From Paragyromitra xinjiangensis (taxonomy: Eukaryota; Ascomycota; Pezizomycetes; Pezizales; Discinaceae), in contig JBCAMK010000004.1 of the NCBI GenBank assembly GCA_038503065.1, forward strand, positions 2,617,001-2,681,000: 64,000 nucleotides of DNA, written 5' to 3'. Positions 12,764 through 23,680 of this stretch are shown one piece after another. The position numbers and the translations under genes are program-made. Position 1 is the stretch's first letter. Every line of letters begins with the position of its first letter. Under the pieces are notes generated by a model. The model was not told the origin of the DNA and ran no database searches. It worked only from the letters and a program-made list of their open reading frames with translations.

Positions 12764-14731
12764 CTAAACAGATTGCTGTTGCTTCACTACATTCTCCGTC
12801 AACTCCAGTGTTACATCGTTTTTCCCGTCACCGGTACCCAATTCTGCGACCTTTCTGTCTAGGGCTTCCTCTTCACCAGCTTCAACTACGTCGGCCTGTC
12901 CAAAGAGCTTATCCATACGTTCCAAGGAGATGCCTTTCGTCTCAGGAAGGATTATGAAGACAGAGACCTGGAGAGTTAGCATGTGGTCTGATATCGGGTT
13001 TGTGGGGGGTAGTTTACTAGTGCCGCGACATTCAACGAGAACAAGAGCCAGTAACTCTTTGCTCCAACCTTTTCATTGAAACGAGGCCAAGGTTGAGTTA
13101 TAGCGAGTAGGAAAGATGTTTGGCCAAGCATGGACAGCCCAAACGCTTTGTCTCGCACGTGTTGCGGAAAAATCTCTGATGCTACTATTGGAGCTATAGG
13201 CCCATTTGACCAGCAGTAGGTGAGGCCTACAATAAACAACATAGCAACTTCCACGACAGCTGCAGCCTTGTTTCTAATTGTTGTTAGTTTCAGTATGTTT
13301 CTGGGGAACTTGGAGGAATACTTGTTATCTGGGAAAGATGTGGTAAGAGATGACAGAATCAGGAGTGCGGTGGCTTGGATCGCAAAACCCGCAAGAAGCA
13401 GTGTCTTTCTTCCGAATTTGTCAACTGTGAAAGTGTTCACCAAGACGATGAATAGTTGCAATACGCTTTGAACACCATTGATTGCGAGGGCCTGGGAGCC
13501 AGAATCCCATCCTAAGGATTCGTAAATGAGGACTGCATACATTGTTACGGCAGCGATTCCGCCAACCTATTGTATCGGTTAGAAGATAAATCTAGAAGCT
13601 TGCCGGCGAAGGCTCATACCTGCTGCAGCGCGGCGGCATAAAAACCATAGAGTAGGCGCTTTCGCATTGCGGCAGACTTTAGCAAACCCCAATATCCTGG
13701 GATTTCATGACGTTGCCTGTATTCCCTCGACATGACCAGCTCTCGAAACTCGAGTTGAACGCGCTCGCTTTGGGGTGCACCCGAACGAATTTTTGCCAGA
13801 ACCTTTAAAGCGTTATCGGGATCATCTGGATATCTCTCGAGCTGCAAAGAGTTAGAAAGGAGCTTAGAGGCTAATGTGACATAGAAGAGCTACTGCCTTG
13901 CGTAGAAATAGATGGTTGAAAACTTACAAGCCATCGAGGTGATTCTGGATACCAAAACGATAAAATAATAAAGAATATTCCAATAGGGATCTGGATCGCG
14001 TTCGAAACTCGCCACGCCACGTTATTCGGTGATTTGTGGAATGACATCCCATATCCCGCCCAGAAAGCGATTAGAGTTCCAAGTTGATAGCCAAATTGCG
14101 AGACTGTACCAACGAAAGAACCACGTAGACGAGTTGGCGCACATTCCGCAACGTAGAGATTCGTCGCGACATAAACGCATCCGAATCCCAGTCCCCTGGA
14201 TGTGAGCGCGTTAGATAAGGGTAAAAACGGATGTCAGGAGGTTATACTTACGTTATCAGACGTCCGAGGATGAGAACCGCAAATGTGTTTGGTACAATTT
14301 GTACAATGCTGTTATGGAATGCAGTTAGTTTTGTAATGTTATTGGGTAGCTTGGAGGAACTTGATGCAGGGACATACACTCCAACAATCATGAGAGTAAT
14401 AGAAATTCTCAGAGCCCAGAGCCGTCCGACAACATTTGCAAGAGTGCCGGCAAGGAATAGTTGAGCAAAGCCTAAGCACCATATTTTAGGAACAATGATT
14501 GAAATAGTCACATAAAGGAGTTGGTTTACCTGTCGTGGCCCAGGGTATAGTGGCAATTATTCCCGATCTATTCGAATCTACAGAATAGTAATCTTGGAAC
14601 TGCTTGTCCGCAAGGATTACAGACATGATACCCGCATCGTATCCATTGAAGCAAGTAGAAAAGACCATTCCATACAGCATGAGAGCTGCAAAGCGGTCAT
14701 CTGGCGGGAGAAAACGTTGTAAGAAACCCAT
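12764..14731 (-). CDS. MFS hexose/pentose-type sugar transporter
   Basis: Eight exons: 14731-14530, 14471-14378, 14308-14252, 14195-13928, 13841-13620, 13566-13322, 13273-13018 and 12967-12764, giving 515 aa. The start MGFLQRF at 14731 is preferred because the longer upstream frame begins with TTG. Family landmarks are YGMVFSTCFNGYDAGIM in helix 1, GRLWALRISI, LILGRLITGLGFGC, the PESPRW motif after helix 6, GGIAAVTMYAVLIYESLG in helix 7 and PETKGISLERMDKLFG at the C-terminus. These identify the SP (sugar porter) family, a plasma-membrane H+ symporter or uniporter. The substrate cannot be read from sequence. It lies next to GH127 and GH39-like genes, so uptake of a sugar released from plant cell wall is a reasonable inference. 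Two of its introns carry the shared introner-like core. Confidence 0.9.
13274..13321 (-). repeat. Introner-like intron, copy 1 (MFS intron 6)
   Basis: This 48 nt intron begins GTATTCC and ends AATTAG, with branch site ACTAAC. On the plus strand it reads GTTAGTTT...ATGTT..TGGGGAACTTGGAGGAA, closely matching the intron at 14309-14377 and, in opposite gene orientation, that at 21160-21224. Its length is a multiple of three and it contains no in-frame stop, so an unspliced reading would look open; splicing is supported by the restored transporter motif. Confidence 0.6.
14309..14377 (-). repeat. Introner-like intron, copy 2 (MFS intron 2)
   Basis: This 69 nt intron begins GTATGTCC and ends ATAACAG, with branch site ACTAAC. 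Plus-strand core: GTTAGTTTTGTAATGTTATT followed by GGGTAGCTTGGAGGAA. It aligns without gaps to copy 1 over about 36 nt with roughly eight differences. The two copies sit in different introns of the same gene, which argues for insertion of a common sequence rather than chance. Confidence 0.6.
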
Positions 14732-16199
14732 CTTCGGCCGTGTTGCTGGAGTGAAAGGTAATACTATTCCTGTGGGGTCGAACCCAGTTTGACTGAGTTT
14801 ATAGGACTTAAAGCACAGACCTACTAGTAGAGCTTTCAATGCATCCGGTAAAATATCTTGGGTTTAGCCGTAAGGTATCATGTTACTAGTTTTTGGATTG
14901 GATATCTATAGGAGGCTACCGGGGCTCTGAGCGGGGTGTTGATCATGACTGGCCATGGAAAGAAAATTCCGCATGATGGCTTGAATGTGGATCCAAGATG
15001 GTAGGGGCAGGGTGCTTTACTCTACTAGTATGTCCAAGCTTATACTCTACCTGATATGGGTATACTTGATTGTATTTCTGGTGTCAATGCTGAAGAAATA
15101 TACTTGAATCTGCTAGATCTGTAGAGAATGCTATACTTATTCTATACTCTATAAATTACTCGGGCGGTAAGTGAAGAGGCATTATAATCAATCTGAGTGA
15201 ATGTTCTGGATATAGGTGTCCCCAACTGTACCTACCCTCTCTACTCGGGTCAAGCATATGGAATGGAACAGGTCTCACAATCTTTCTGTGGTGACCCCAC
15301 AGAGCAGGAAATTCCGATGTTCCATCCCCACACCCATGACCCGAGTACAGGCTTTAAGTGTCGGTAAAGATTAGCCCGTCGGCGGTCTCGTCGGTGGTCG
15401 GCGTTGGAAAGTGGATCCCAGCCCAATCTCGCTTAATCTCTGCCGAAGTGCGGGGGGCGGCTAAATGCGAATCCATGCGGGGTCTTCTGTGGCGGGTGCG
15501 GGGAGACTATCGGTGGTTTAATTTCCCCAGTGTAGCCAGGTATTCGGGTGCTCTTTACCACCATTACTATACCGCAGGGACGCGAGAGAACAGCCTGGGC
15601 GGATGTTCGAATGCCGGTCGATTTTTGACTAGTTTTGGCCAATCAGGAGTTTGGTACAAATAGAAACGGGCAATTTTTGCTGGCGCCGCTCTGACCAGCA
15701 TTCGGACATCCGCCCGGGCTGTTCTCTCGCGTCCCTACGGTAGCACGCTTTAATGTCCGGAGAAATCTTGTGGGTGAGGTTATAGTATGGCGGTAATGCT
15801 AGGGGGAAGGTGTGAATTGGCTTTCTACTGTGGGCTTGGGTTCTGGGCAACTTGGATATCTGTGTCTGCATCACCTTCACGGTTATTAGGGTTCTCGTGA
15901 GATCCGTTGTAGGGACAGTTTTTGATGCTCGCAGATATCGAGTGATATTCTATGACCACCCTACATAGATAGATAGGTCGGTAAATCATACCTATTTCAT
16001 CTGTTTGGTTAGACACATAACGCTTATGCTCTTCACTCAAGTGGCTTCAGGTATGATGGGGTGACCCTTCTGCAAGGTGGTAAAAACATGATGAATTCAT
16101 GGTGCTAAGGTTCACTACTTCTAGAAATAGATACATATAACACATTTTATAGATTCTATGTCAATCCGGATACTTTCCACCAGAAAGTGGATATATTGA
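14732..16199. other. Intergenic region between transporter and GH127 genes
   Basis: This is the promoter side of the transporter and the 3' side of the GH127 gene. Apart from the large hairpin at 15571-15742 I see no gene; the frames covering the hairpin are shadows of it. Confidence 0.6.
15571..15742. repeat. Large imperfect hairpin / fold-back element
   Basis: The left arm 15571-15620 (containing GGGACGCGAGAGAACAGCC) and the right arm 15693-15742 are reverse complements with only a few mismatches over about 50 bp. The loop is about 72 bp. GC-rich arms in AT-rich surroundings suggest a small fold-back transposable element (MITE-like). No clear target duplication was found. Confidence 0.6.
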
Positions 16200-18417
16200 C
16201 TAGTGTAACGCTCGGAGGCCTACCCTCATTTGTCCCCTACCTCCCCTGTTTGCCCTAAAATAAAAAGGGATAAAGTTCAAATCTCGGATAGTATGCTCCG
16301 CATGATCGTGTTTCGGTGCTGCGGTCCAGTTTTTCAGGTCAAGAATTGTCCCACCTCCCGGGCTCTGTATTTTTACGAAACTCTCGTTGGTATCGGGGTC
16401 TGTGGTTAATTTTTCGCATAGAGAGATTTTCGGGTTGATGTAGGTTGTCTATTAATTAGCACGGGCCCTCTGTGCTGGTATCTGGATCTATTACCTTAAA
16501 GTGATCTGTTACCCAGTTGTTATCCTTGTCTTCGACACAGTACACGATCGGCCCTCGAGCTACGCACAACGTATCTCTATTGGAAAACGGATGGGCTTGA
16601 ATAAAGCGAGCAACAAGGGGAACATTGAGGATAAACGAGGGGTTTTCGAGGAGCCAAGTGCTATCCAACTCAACGTAATTTTTCTCCATAGGCAGCCCCT
16701 CTCCGTTCGTGAGCTGTCCGGGTTAGCTTTAACTCAAACGATCTGGGGCTGGGTCGATTCTTACCGTCCAATTTTCTGCCCACTTCGGGATACGCAAGTT
16801 TATTTTTATTTTCGTATTCGAGGGGTTTGTCAGAACGAATTCGACTTTTCCATCCCAAGGCCAGTTCGTCTTTTGTTCTAGCGTGATGAGCGTATCTTCA
16901 AAACTTATCTGCAATTTTGCCGCGGTGAAGAGATGGACTTGTATCTCTACAGCTGCAGCCTCAGTCCTCTCCCACGTCCAGATATAACCTCCAAGCATCC
17001 CGAAGGTTCGTGTCACGTTTGGCGGACAACAAGCACACTCAAACCATTCTTCCCTCTTGGATGGGTCATCCGGTGAGGAAGCTAGCTGATTCAAATAGGT
17101 GAACGATTTTCCATCGAGGGACATACTCGTCAACACGGTATTGTACAGAGCGAGCTCCATGGCGTCGGCATAAGAGGCGTCAAGATCGAGCTGCGGGGTG
17201 AGCTTTGGTTAAGGAAAAAAATTGAGAGAAGTTACCTGCAGGAGTCTTTCAGCCAACATCATCAGACCGATTGATGCGCAGGTTTCCGAGTAGCAACCTC
17301 CCTCATCCGTAGCTTGAGGCAGGAAGTAGTCGATACCAAAGCCCTCCCATTGTCGTATGGCGCCAATGCCCCCAGTCTCATACATCTTCTTTTGCGTCAT
17401 ATTCTCCCAGAGACGTTTCACAGCGGGTAGGTAATCAGGTTGTGGTTGTAGGCGAACTATATCTGCAACTGCAGTCAGAAGATACATTGCACGTACAGAA
17501 TGGCCGCGGATTGTCTGCTGTTCGAGGATGGGCTTGTGCGCTTGTTGGTACCTGCAGGGAGACGGCGTTAGCACTTTTTTGAGGGAATCTTGATAGTCGG
17601 AAACTAATACCAGTAGGATCTTTTTTCGGGATAGTATCTAGGCATCTCGTTTTCCCGATCACCGCGCTTCACTCGTTCAACGTCATAGAAGTGCTGGCCT
17701 TCTTCGCCTGTTGGATTTCCTCTCTCGCTGATGAAATAAGAAGCGAGATCAAGATGCTTCTTGTTGCCGGTAACTTTATAGAGACGTAATAAAGAGAGCT
17801 CTATTTCCGGGTGACCTGGATAGCCGTGGAGTTTACCGGGCTCGGGTCCGAGTGTATCGAAAAGAAGGTCTACATAACGATTTATAGGATCTAGGAGGAG
17901 GGTATTCTTGTAATAGAGGTGATGAATCACTGCAGCCTCTATAAGATGTCCCGCATTGTATCTGGTGAGGTAAGTAAGTGGCGGCGATATGATGTCAAAG
18001 GGGAGCTCACAGTTCATGGAGATCTCGCAGGTTTGTGAACCTCTTTCCGGGCTCAACAACAGTGAAGTGAATATTGATATAACCGTCTTCCTGTTGGGCT
18101 CCTCTAATCATCTGTACAAGTTCCTGGACAGCAGAATCGATGTCCTCCTCATACTTTTCGGAAAGAAGGTAGCATGCACCTTCAATCCACTTTGCAACGT
18201 CCGAATCCCAGAAAAGATGATTTGGAACAGGCCAATGCGTCGGAGGGTCGCTGTAACTAGGATGCCATTTGAGTTTGAAAGCATCATATCGCCCAGTCTT
18301 CTTCAACATGTCAAGCTGGTAGCGTAGGGTTGCTGATCTGACAACATTGCGACGGGAATGCCAAAACGATGAAGAATCAAAAGTGGTATCTTTGAATGAC
18401 TCTTGGGGATATGCCAT
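16200..18417 (-). CDS. GH127-type beta-L-arabinofuranosidase (DUF1680)
   Basis: Six exons: 18417-18011, 17961-17611, 17551-17236, 17190-16765, 16713-16495 and 16448-16200, giving 655 aa, the normal length for the family. The catalytic set is complete. Glu322 in QWEGFG fits the acid/base position. SETC gives Glu342 and Cys344, and ECACCPPN gives Cys412 and Cys413; these fit the Zn ligands and nucleophilic Cys known from HypBA1 of GH127. The final exon (INPKISLCEKL to the RANRGGRG/MRVGLR end) is reached only after removing a 46 nt intron at 16494-16449; without it the protein would stop early at 16456. No signal peptide is evident, so it is probably intracellular. By family it removes beta-L-arabinofuranose, for example from hydroxyproline-linked arabinans. 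It is divergent from the secreted GH39-like gene. Confidence 0.92.
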
Positions 18418-19823
18418 AGCTGTTGGAAGTATTTTGTTTCCTGTCTTAGGACTTGGTATGTTTCCAAGATCAAAAAATGGCTTGATAGAAATATTGAAAC
18501 AACCGAGGAATGAAGAACTGGAGATGACGTATACAATTAGTAGCGAGTGTCTTAATTAAGTTGTCGAATGGATAGCATTAACGGTGCATATAGGCTAAAT
18601 TATTTATGCGATGGGATGGGGATGCGATGCTCTACCTACTGCAAGGTGTAAGGAGGGGGAGGCTCGTCTCGCAGCGTTGTGGAGTAAGATGGTCGAGATG
18701 GATAGCTATCTATTAGCCTAAAGCCTGAAGCCGTAAATCGGGATCATCCCTAGCAGATAGGAAAGGGAGAGACTAACAGATGAACTATCTGTGTCTGGCC
18801 TCGAGTTTGGAATGCTCTCTAGATACATGTGTGTAGATATCGATTCTTCGACGTCACGATATCACATTGGTTGGTCGCCTCGTTTTGTAATTTACTAATA
18901 GAAACCACTATTGGGGGCTGATCCCTCTTATGCGTAAAATATAACTAGTTTTCCGGGTCGCTGCTCATTTTATTTAATTTTCTTGGGCATATCTACCCTC
19001 AGGTGCGTCTCATCTCATCGAGTGAGCAATTAGTTACCCGTGATTTATGATCACTATAACTCTAGGCCTTAGGACTATAATCATCACATTTAATGAGATA
19101 GAGTACCTGCTCATATTATCATAGACACAGGTAGCGTTGTTAAATTTGACACTTGGATGGCGATAATAATGTGTGCGACTCTCCCAATCCCCGGCTACAT
19201 GTACAGCTGCGTGGCAAGCGTATTCCAGCCATCATGTAAATGCACAGATCCCTTGCTATTTAGGCGTGATCATCGTCTTAATATCCGGGTACATTAGCAG
19301 CAAAGCCATGCTACCTGTGCTTTGCCGTCTTATTTTGGGTGGTTAGGTTATCGGTCTCCGTACGTGGGACATGATCGATCTGCAAACCCTTAACCCGGTC
19401 AACTCCTCCCCAACGTGGCAAACCCCGGTTTACCCCACTTCGTAGAAGCGAGATTTCCCACTGAGTTCTCGTGAGATTTGGGTAGCCGTGGCGAGTGTTA
19501 GCTGATCCAATAAAACTAGCCATCAACTAATATAGCCAAAAGACCGCATGTCAAAGGGGGAAAGGGACTCCCCATGGTGGAAGATTCGTGGTCCTGTGCT
19601 TGGAATGCTAGCGCTCTAGTGTGTGCCTAGAAAGCCTAAGAGAAGGACATAACAATAACCCGAGAAAATATGGCTAAACCGAGGGACCCTTGGCATCTCG
19701 GAAGCTCGAGGGAAAGTAGACCGGTGGTAAGTATAAAATTGCGCGATTGTGAACAAAAAAGGTTCTTTGCGCTTAGATATAGATTTATGTTCTAACTTGC
19801 AAAGCTTTCGGGTTTAACTTGCA
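18418..19823. promoter_or_regulatory. Divergent promoter region of GH127 and GH39-like genes
   Basis: The 1.4 kb between the two start codons contain no supported gene. Both glycosidases fire outward from it, so shared induction by plant-wall sugars is possible. I did not identify a convincing regulator site. Confidence 0.4.
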
Positions 19824-21767
19824 ATGCTGTTTAAACAATTTTCTACGTTTTCAATTGTTGGACTCGCAGCACTCTCGAGTGCTGCGGCTACAGTAAAGAG
19901 AAGTGACAATAAGACTGGTGGGTTGTAATTTCTTAGTCTAGAGATAGTAACTGACTTTCTACTGTAGCAATTATCGATTTCGGTGTTAATCGAGGAGCAG
20001 CAAAGCAATATGGTTCTGGAATATTGTAAAAATACCCCCTGATATTATAAAGTAAAATTCGGCATCTTTTGATACCTGAACGCTGACTTCAGCTTAGATA
20101 CGGCATCCCGGATTCTGATGAGTGGCAAATTCCCAAGCATTTCTACACTGATATTGGGATCAATCATGGCAGAGGTGGTGGTTCTCAAGTTCCCGGGAAA
20201 GGGTGGGTCGGCGGTGAAGCCGACTACGTGGTATTTAGTTTCCACCTGAAATTTATGTGTCGTCCTAACGATACGGTAAGGCACGGATAAAATCAGTACA
20301 CTCGAATTGGCAAAAGATCCATAGTTTAGGCGGCAAGTTTTTTATGCTCAACTCTGCTCTGTGGGGAGGTAAGACCTTTAAGCTTTTTGTTGGTGCTGCA
20401 TGGTTTTGTTAACATAGAGCTTAGGTGATGGTTTGCTCCTGGAATCGGACAGCTTACCAGGTGACAATGGTGAGCTTGAACGGACGGGGTCGCGGTTAGA
20501 ATTGTGTTAATTTGTGAGAAATAGGCGACTGGACTGAGTATGATAAGTTTCTCGTGCGTGTTGCCAGCGACATAAAGGCCCTGAAGATGACCGAAGGTCT
20601 CATCGTGGAGCTGTGGAACGAACCCGATTATAGTGCTTTCTGGCTTAATCGTTCCAAGGAGCAGTGGCTCACTGCCTGGGGTTGGGGTTATCATCGTCTT
20701 AGATCTTTGCTTCCTGCCAGTGTTCAGATCGCTGGGCCTGCATTTGCGACGGAGCTCGGGGCTGGGGGTTGGTGGCCAGACTTCTTCGAATTCATCAAAA
20801 CCAATTCTTCTGTTCCTGACCAGTATACATGGCATTGCCTATATCAATCGGGTTTGTGCCTTATCACCCCACCTGGGTATGTGATCGTTGCACTAACCAT
20901 CGTTTCTAGGAGGTATTGGAAACGATCCTGAGTGGGGAATTGCTCAATTGGACGGGTTTTTAGCAGAGTACGGGTTGCCACAAAAACCCGTTAGTATCAA
21001 TGAGTAGTAAGTTAACAGTGCTCTCGAGGAACTTATATCTTTGCGGGTTTACTAACCGATTAGTGCCCCACCTGATGATCAAAATCCCGGATACTCGGCT
21101 TGGGTCATTTCTACCTTTGAGAGACGCGACGTTTATGGCTTAAGGGCAAATTGGGCTAGGTTAGTATCTGGGAAACTTGGAGGAACACTATATTTCTCTC
21201 GTGGTCATGCTAACCTTTGATAAGTGGTGGCGCACTCCACGACTACATGGCTTCTCTTGTTGGAAAGCCAGACGATACAAACGGTGGCACTTATAGCAAT
21301 TCTTCTGGTGGATATTGGCCTACTGGAGAGTGGCAGCTTTACAAATACTATAACCAGGTCCAAGCTGGTGTTAGAGTTGCATCTCAGCGCTCTCTCGACG
21401 ATTATTTCGATGCCTTTGCGACTTGGAATCCGTTAACTTCTAGCGGCGCTATTATTGCAGGCACAAACGCTGTTAACGGGACATATAATATTGAGTTGCA
21501 GAACTTGAATAAGCTCACGGCGTTCAAGTGGACTCGGAAGGCTAGAGTTGTTGTGAAAGAGGTATATTCCTAAAGGTTCTTCAGTGTGATTCTTTGGCTA
21601 ATAGACTGGACTAGTATCCTTGGATTGGATTTCGGGCAGAGGTTCAGAGCAGCGATATCAAAGTGGTTTCTAACAAAGTTTACTCGGTGGTGAATGGGGG
21701 TTTTACTATTCCTCTTGAAATTGAGAATGCTAAGCATGGGTATTCGCTCGATTTGTATCCTGCGTGA
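19824..21767 (+). CDS. Secreted GH39-like (clan GH-A) glycoside hydrolase
   Basis: Ten exons: 19824-19917, 19968-20025, 20098-20237, 20297-20368, 20425-20469, 20525-20851, 20910-21006, 21064-21159, 21225-21561 and 21615-21767, giving 472 aa. A signal peptide (MLFKQFSTFSIVGLAALSSA) starts the protein. The clan GH-A acid/base is Glu169 in VELWNEP and the nucleophile is Glu277 in VSINEY. Further family landmarks are GGKFFMLNSALWGG, PGDNGDWTEYDKF, GNDPEWGIAQLDGFLAEYG and YYNQVQAGVRVA. The open frame looks shattered over 20025-20530 but splices cleanly; the donor at 20238 (GTTTCC) is the weakest junction. Family members hydrolyse xylosidic or related bonds outside the cell; the exact substrate is uncertain. 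Intron 8 (21160-21224) carries the introner-like core. Confidence 0.82.
21160..21224 (+). repeat. Introner-like intron, copy 3 (GH39-like intron 8), opposite orientation
   Basis: This 65 nt intron begins GTTAGTATCTGGGAAACTTG and continues with GAGGAA. The same plus-strand core occurs in the two MFS introns, but there the host gene is on the minus strand. The 5' splice site GTTAGT used here is the exact reverse complement of the ACTAAC branch site used in those copies. A separate branch site GCTAAC lies near the 3' end. Confidence 0.6.
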
Positions 21768-22022
21768 TAAGATGACTCGAGAAACAGCACACTACAGGTG
21801 CATCTCTAGTCTACCTACCTATGTATGATAATAAAAATGATTAAGGGACTTCGAACTATTCGAGGTTTTTGTTTTTTGCCAAAGTGTGAAGCCTCGGAAT
21901 TGAGAACAGCTGTTGAGAGTCATGTGATATCGCGGTCTTGGCATGTGTGCTTGCACCTGTTCAAGCTTCGTTATACTCAGACAGACCCATTTACCATCAC
22001 TTTAGGCACAGGTGTGATCGCA

Positions 22023-23122
22023 ATGTTCTTATCCAGTAATATAATTGCGTATATTTTGGGTCTTGCTACATTCATTATTTTCCCCCGACTCCTCGGCATC
22101 TTTTCGCGTGTATTTCCAAACAACGCGCGAGCACCGAGAGACAATGATATCTACGGTCTCGAGCACGCCCTTCTCAACTCAAAATTTCCACCGGAAACCA
22201 TGTGGATGAACATGGGGTACTGGGAAGTATGGATCATGCCGTAGCTAGATTGGGTGTTCTCCAACTTGGACTAATTCTTGTGAACTAGAACACGACTGAC
22301 TTCCCAACTGCATGCCGCAATCTCATGCTCCTCATGCTCAGAAAGGCGAATATACTCGAGAGCCGTGGATCTAAATCAATGAGGATTTGGGATCTTGGTT
22401 TTGGCTGCGGAGATCAAACAATTCTTCTGTGCGCTGAGTTGGAAAAGGCCGGTGTCACTCTCAAGAGGTATGATGGAATCACTATCAACAAATCACAATT
22501 CAACTTTGCCCAGGAACGCATATTCGGTGCTACGAATGCAACCACAAATATCAGGGCTAGAAGCAAGCACGAGATTGTGAATTTACACCTTGCCGACGCT
22601 TCCGATCCGAAATGCTGGCCAGCTTGGACACCAGCCTCTGTAACTGATAGCGACTGTGATGATTCAGCAAGATGGACACTGGCACTCGACTCGCTTTATC
22701 ACTTTCAGCCATCAAGGCATCCAGTCTTGCATCATGCCTCGCATAATCTCTCATCGTCACTTTTGGCGTTTGATTTGTTACTGTCCACCTCCATTACGCC
22801 TATCCAGAAGATCTTGCTCTGGCTTATCTGCCTCTTGACTCAAATCCCATACTCGAGTCTTTTGACGGCTGAGGAATATACCGACATGTTGGTATCGGCC
22901 GGCTACCAACGCTCAAATGTGGAGATTTTTGATGTGACAGAACATGTCTTTCCCGGATTGGAGCGTTTTATTACGACACGCGGAGAAGTGGTGAAAAATA
23001 TGGGTGTTAAGGGAGGGTGGGCTGGATTTGGGGTTATTGGGAGGATAGTGGGATGGTGGGGCAGATCAAGGGTAGTAAAGGGATGTATTATTGTTGCCAG
23101 GAAGGTTGATATTTGTGCATGA
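22023..23122 (+). CDS. Membrane-anchored SAM-dependent methyltransferase
   Basis: Two exons, 22023-22226 and 22289-23122, giving 345 aa; the 62 nt intron joins GYWE to NTTDFPTACR in frame. The N-terminus MFLSSNIIAYILGLATF begins a single hydrophobic anchor (about residues 4-25). Motif I of class I methyltransferases is IWDLGFGCGDQT at about 101-112, followed by YDGITINKSQFNFAQ, which resembles small-molecule or lipid methyltransferases. The C-terminal half contains further hydrophobic stretches (LLLSTSITPIQKILLWLICLL). The frame is open upstream to 21825, but that extension is Arg/Cys-rich and would bury the anchor, so ATG 22023 is chosen. It could methylate a membrane lipid or a secondary metabolite. 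It starts only about 255 bp after the GH39-like stop, on the same strand. Confidence 0.8.
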
Positions 23123-23680
23123 ACTCTCGCAGGTGGCAGGTCTTCAATCGAGTTGAGAATATTATTTTTTCGATTTCGTAGGCGTATTTGCCAAGAGTTT
23201 ATCGGAGAAAACCTACATGTATTCACAGAGTTGGGCAAGTGATTTGCATTCGGAACTAAAAGATGCCATTTGTGAACGCATCACTTGTTACACTGATTGG
23301 GGGATTTCCTCTAGTGCCTCATATTTAACAATGCCCTACTACGTCCTGCATTCTAGGGCAGAACCTACATAGACATCGTAATCACAGTCTCTCACTCGAT
23401 GCATGGGATATTGGAACTGAATTCCGCGCACACAAAGAAAGCCAATCTAGTGGGTAGTTTTTATACTCACCAAAGATGCTTCTAACACTCAGACTTGTAT
23501 TATCGTTATCAAACCAAGTAAAAATTAAAGCTAATTAAGCTGCTTGTGTTCAATGTGCTATGTAATCGGTGGAGTGACTCTACTTGAACTGCACAACTTC
23601 TAACCCTCCGAAATTCACTCATGATCTCACCTCCAATGAAAGTTTGGTCACCACACGACCATTCAAATAGCCTCCCCATG
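23123..23680. other. Convergent 3' intergenic region
   Basis: Between the methyltransferase (+) and the ZZ-domain gene (-). No gene or notable repeat is seen. Confidence 0.6.

Noticed and set aside
14732..14839. 36-codon N-terminal extension of the sugar transporter
   Set aside because: The extension would start at TTG; ATG 14731 gives the normal family N-terminus.
20026..20470. Apparent stops suggesting that the GH39-like gene is a pseudogene
   Set aside because: All stops fall in GT..AG introns of 55-72 nt, and the spliced frame carries conserved family sequence.
20045..20835. Minus-strand frames (79 and 169 codons) across the GH39-like gene
   Set aside because: They are antisense to exons whose family motifs and catalytic glutamates are clear.
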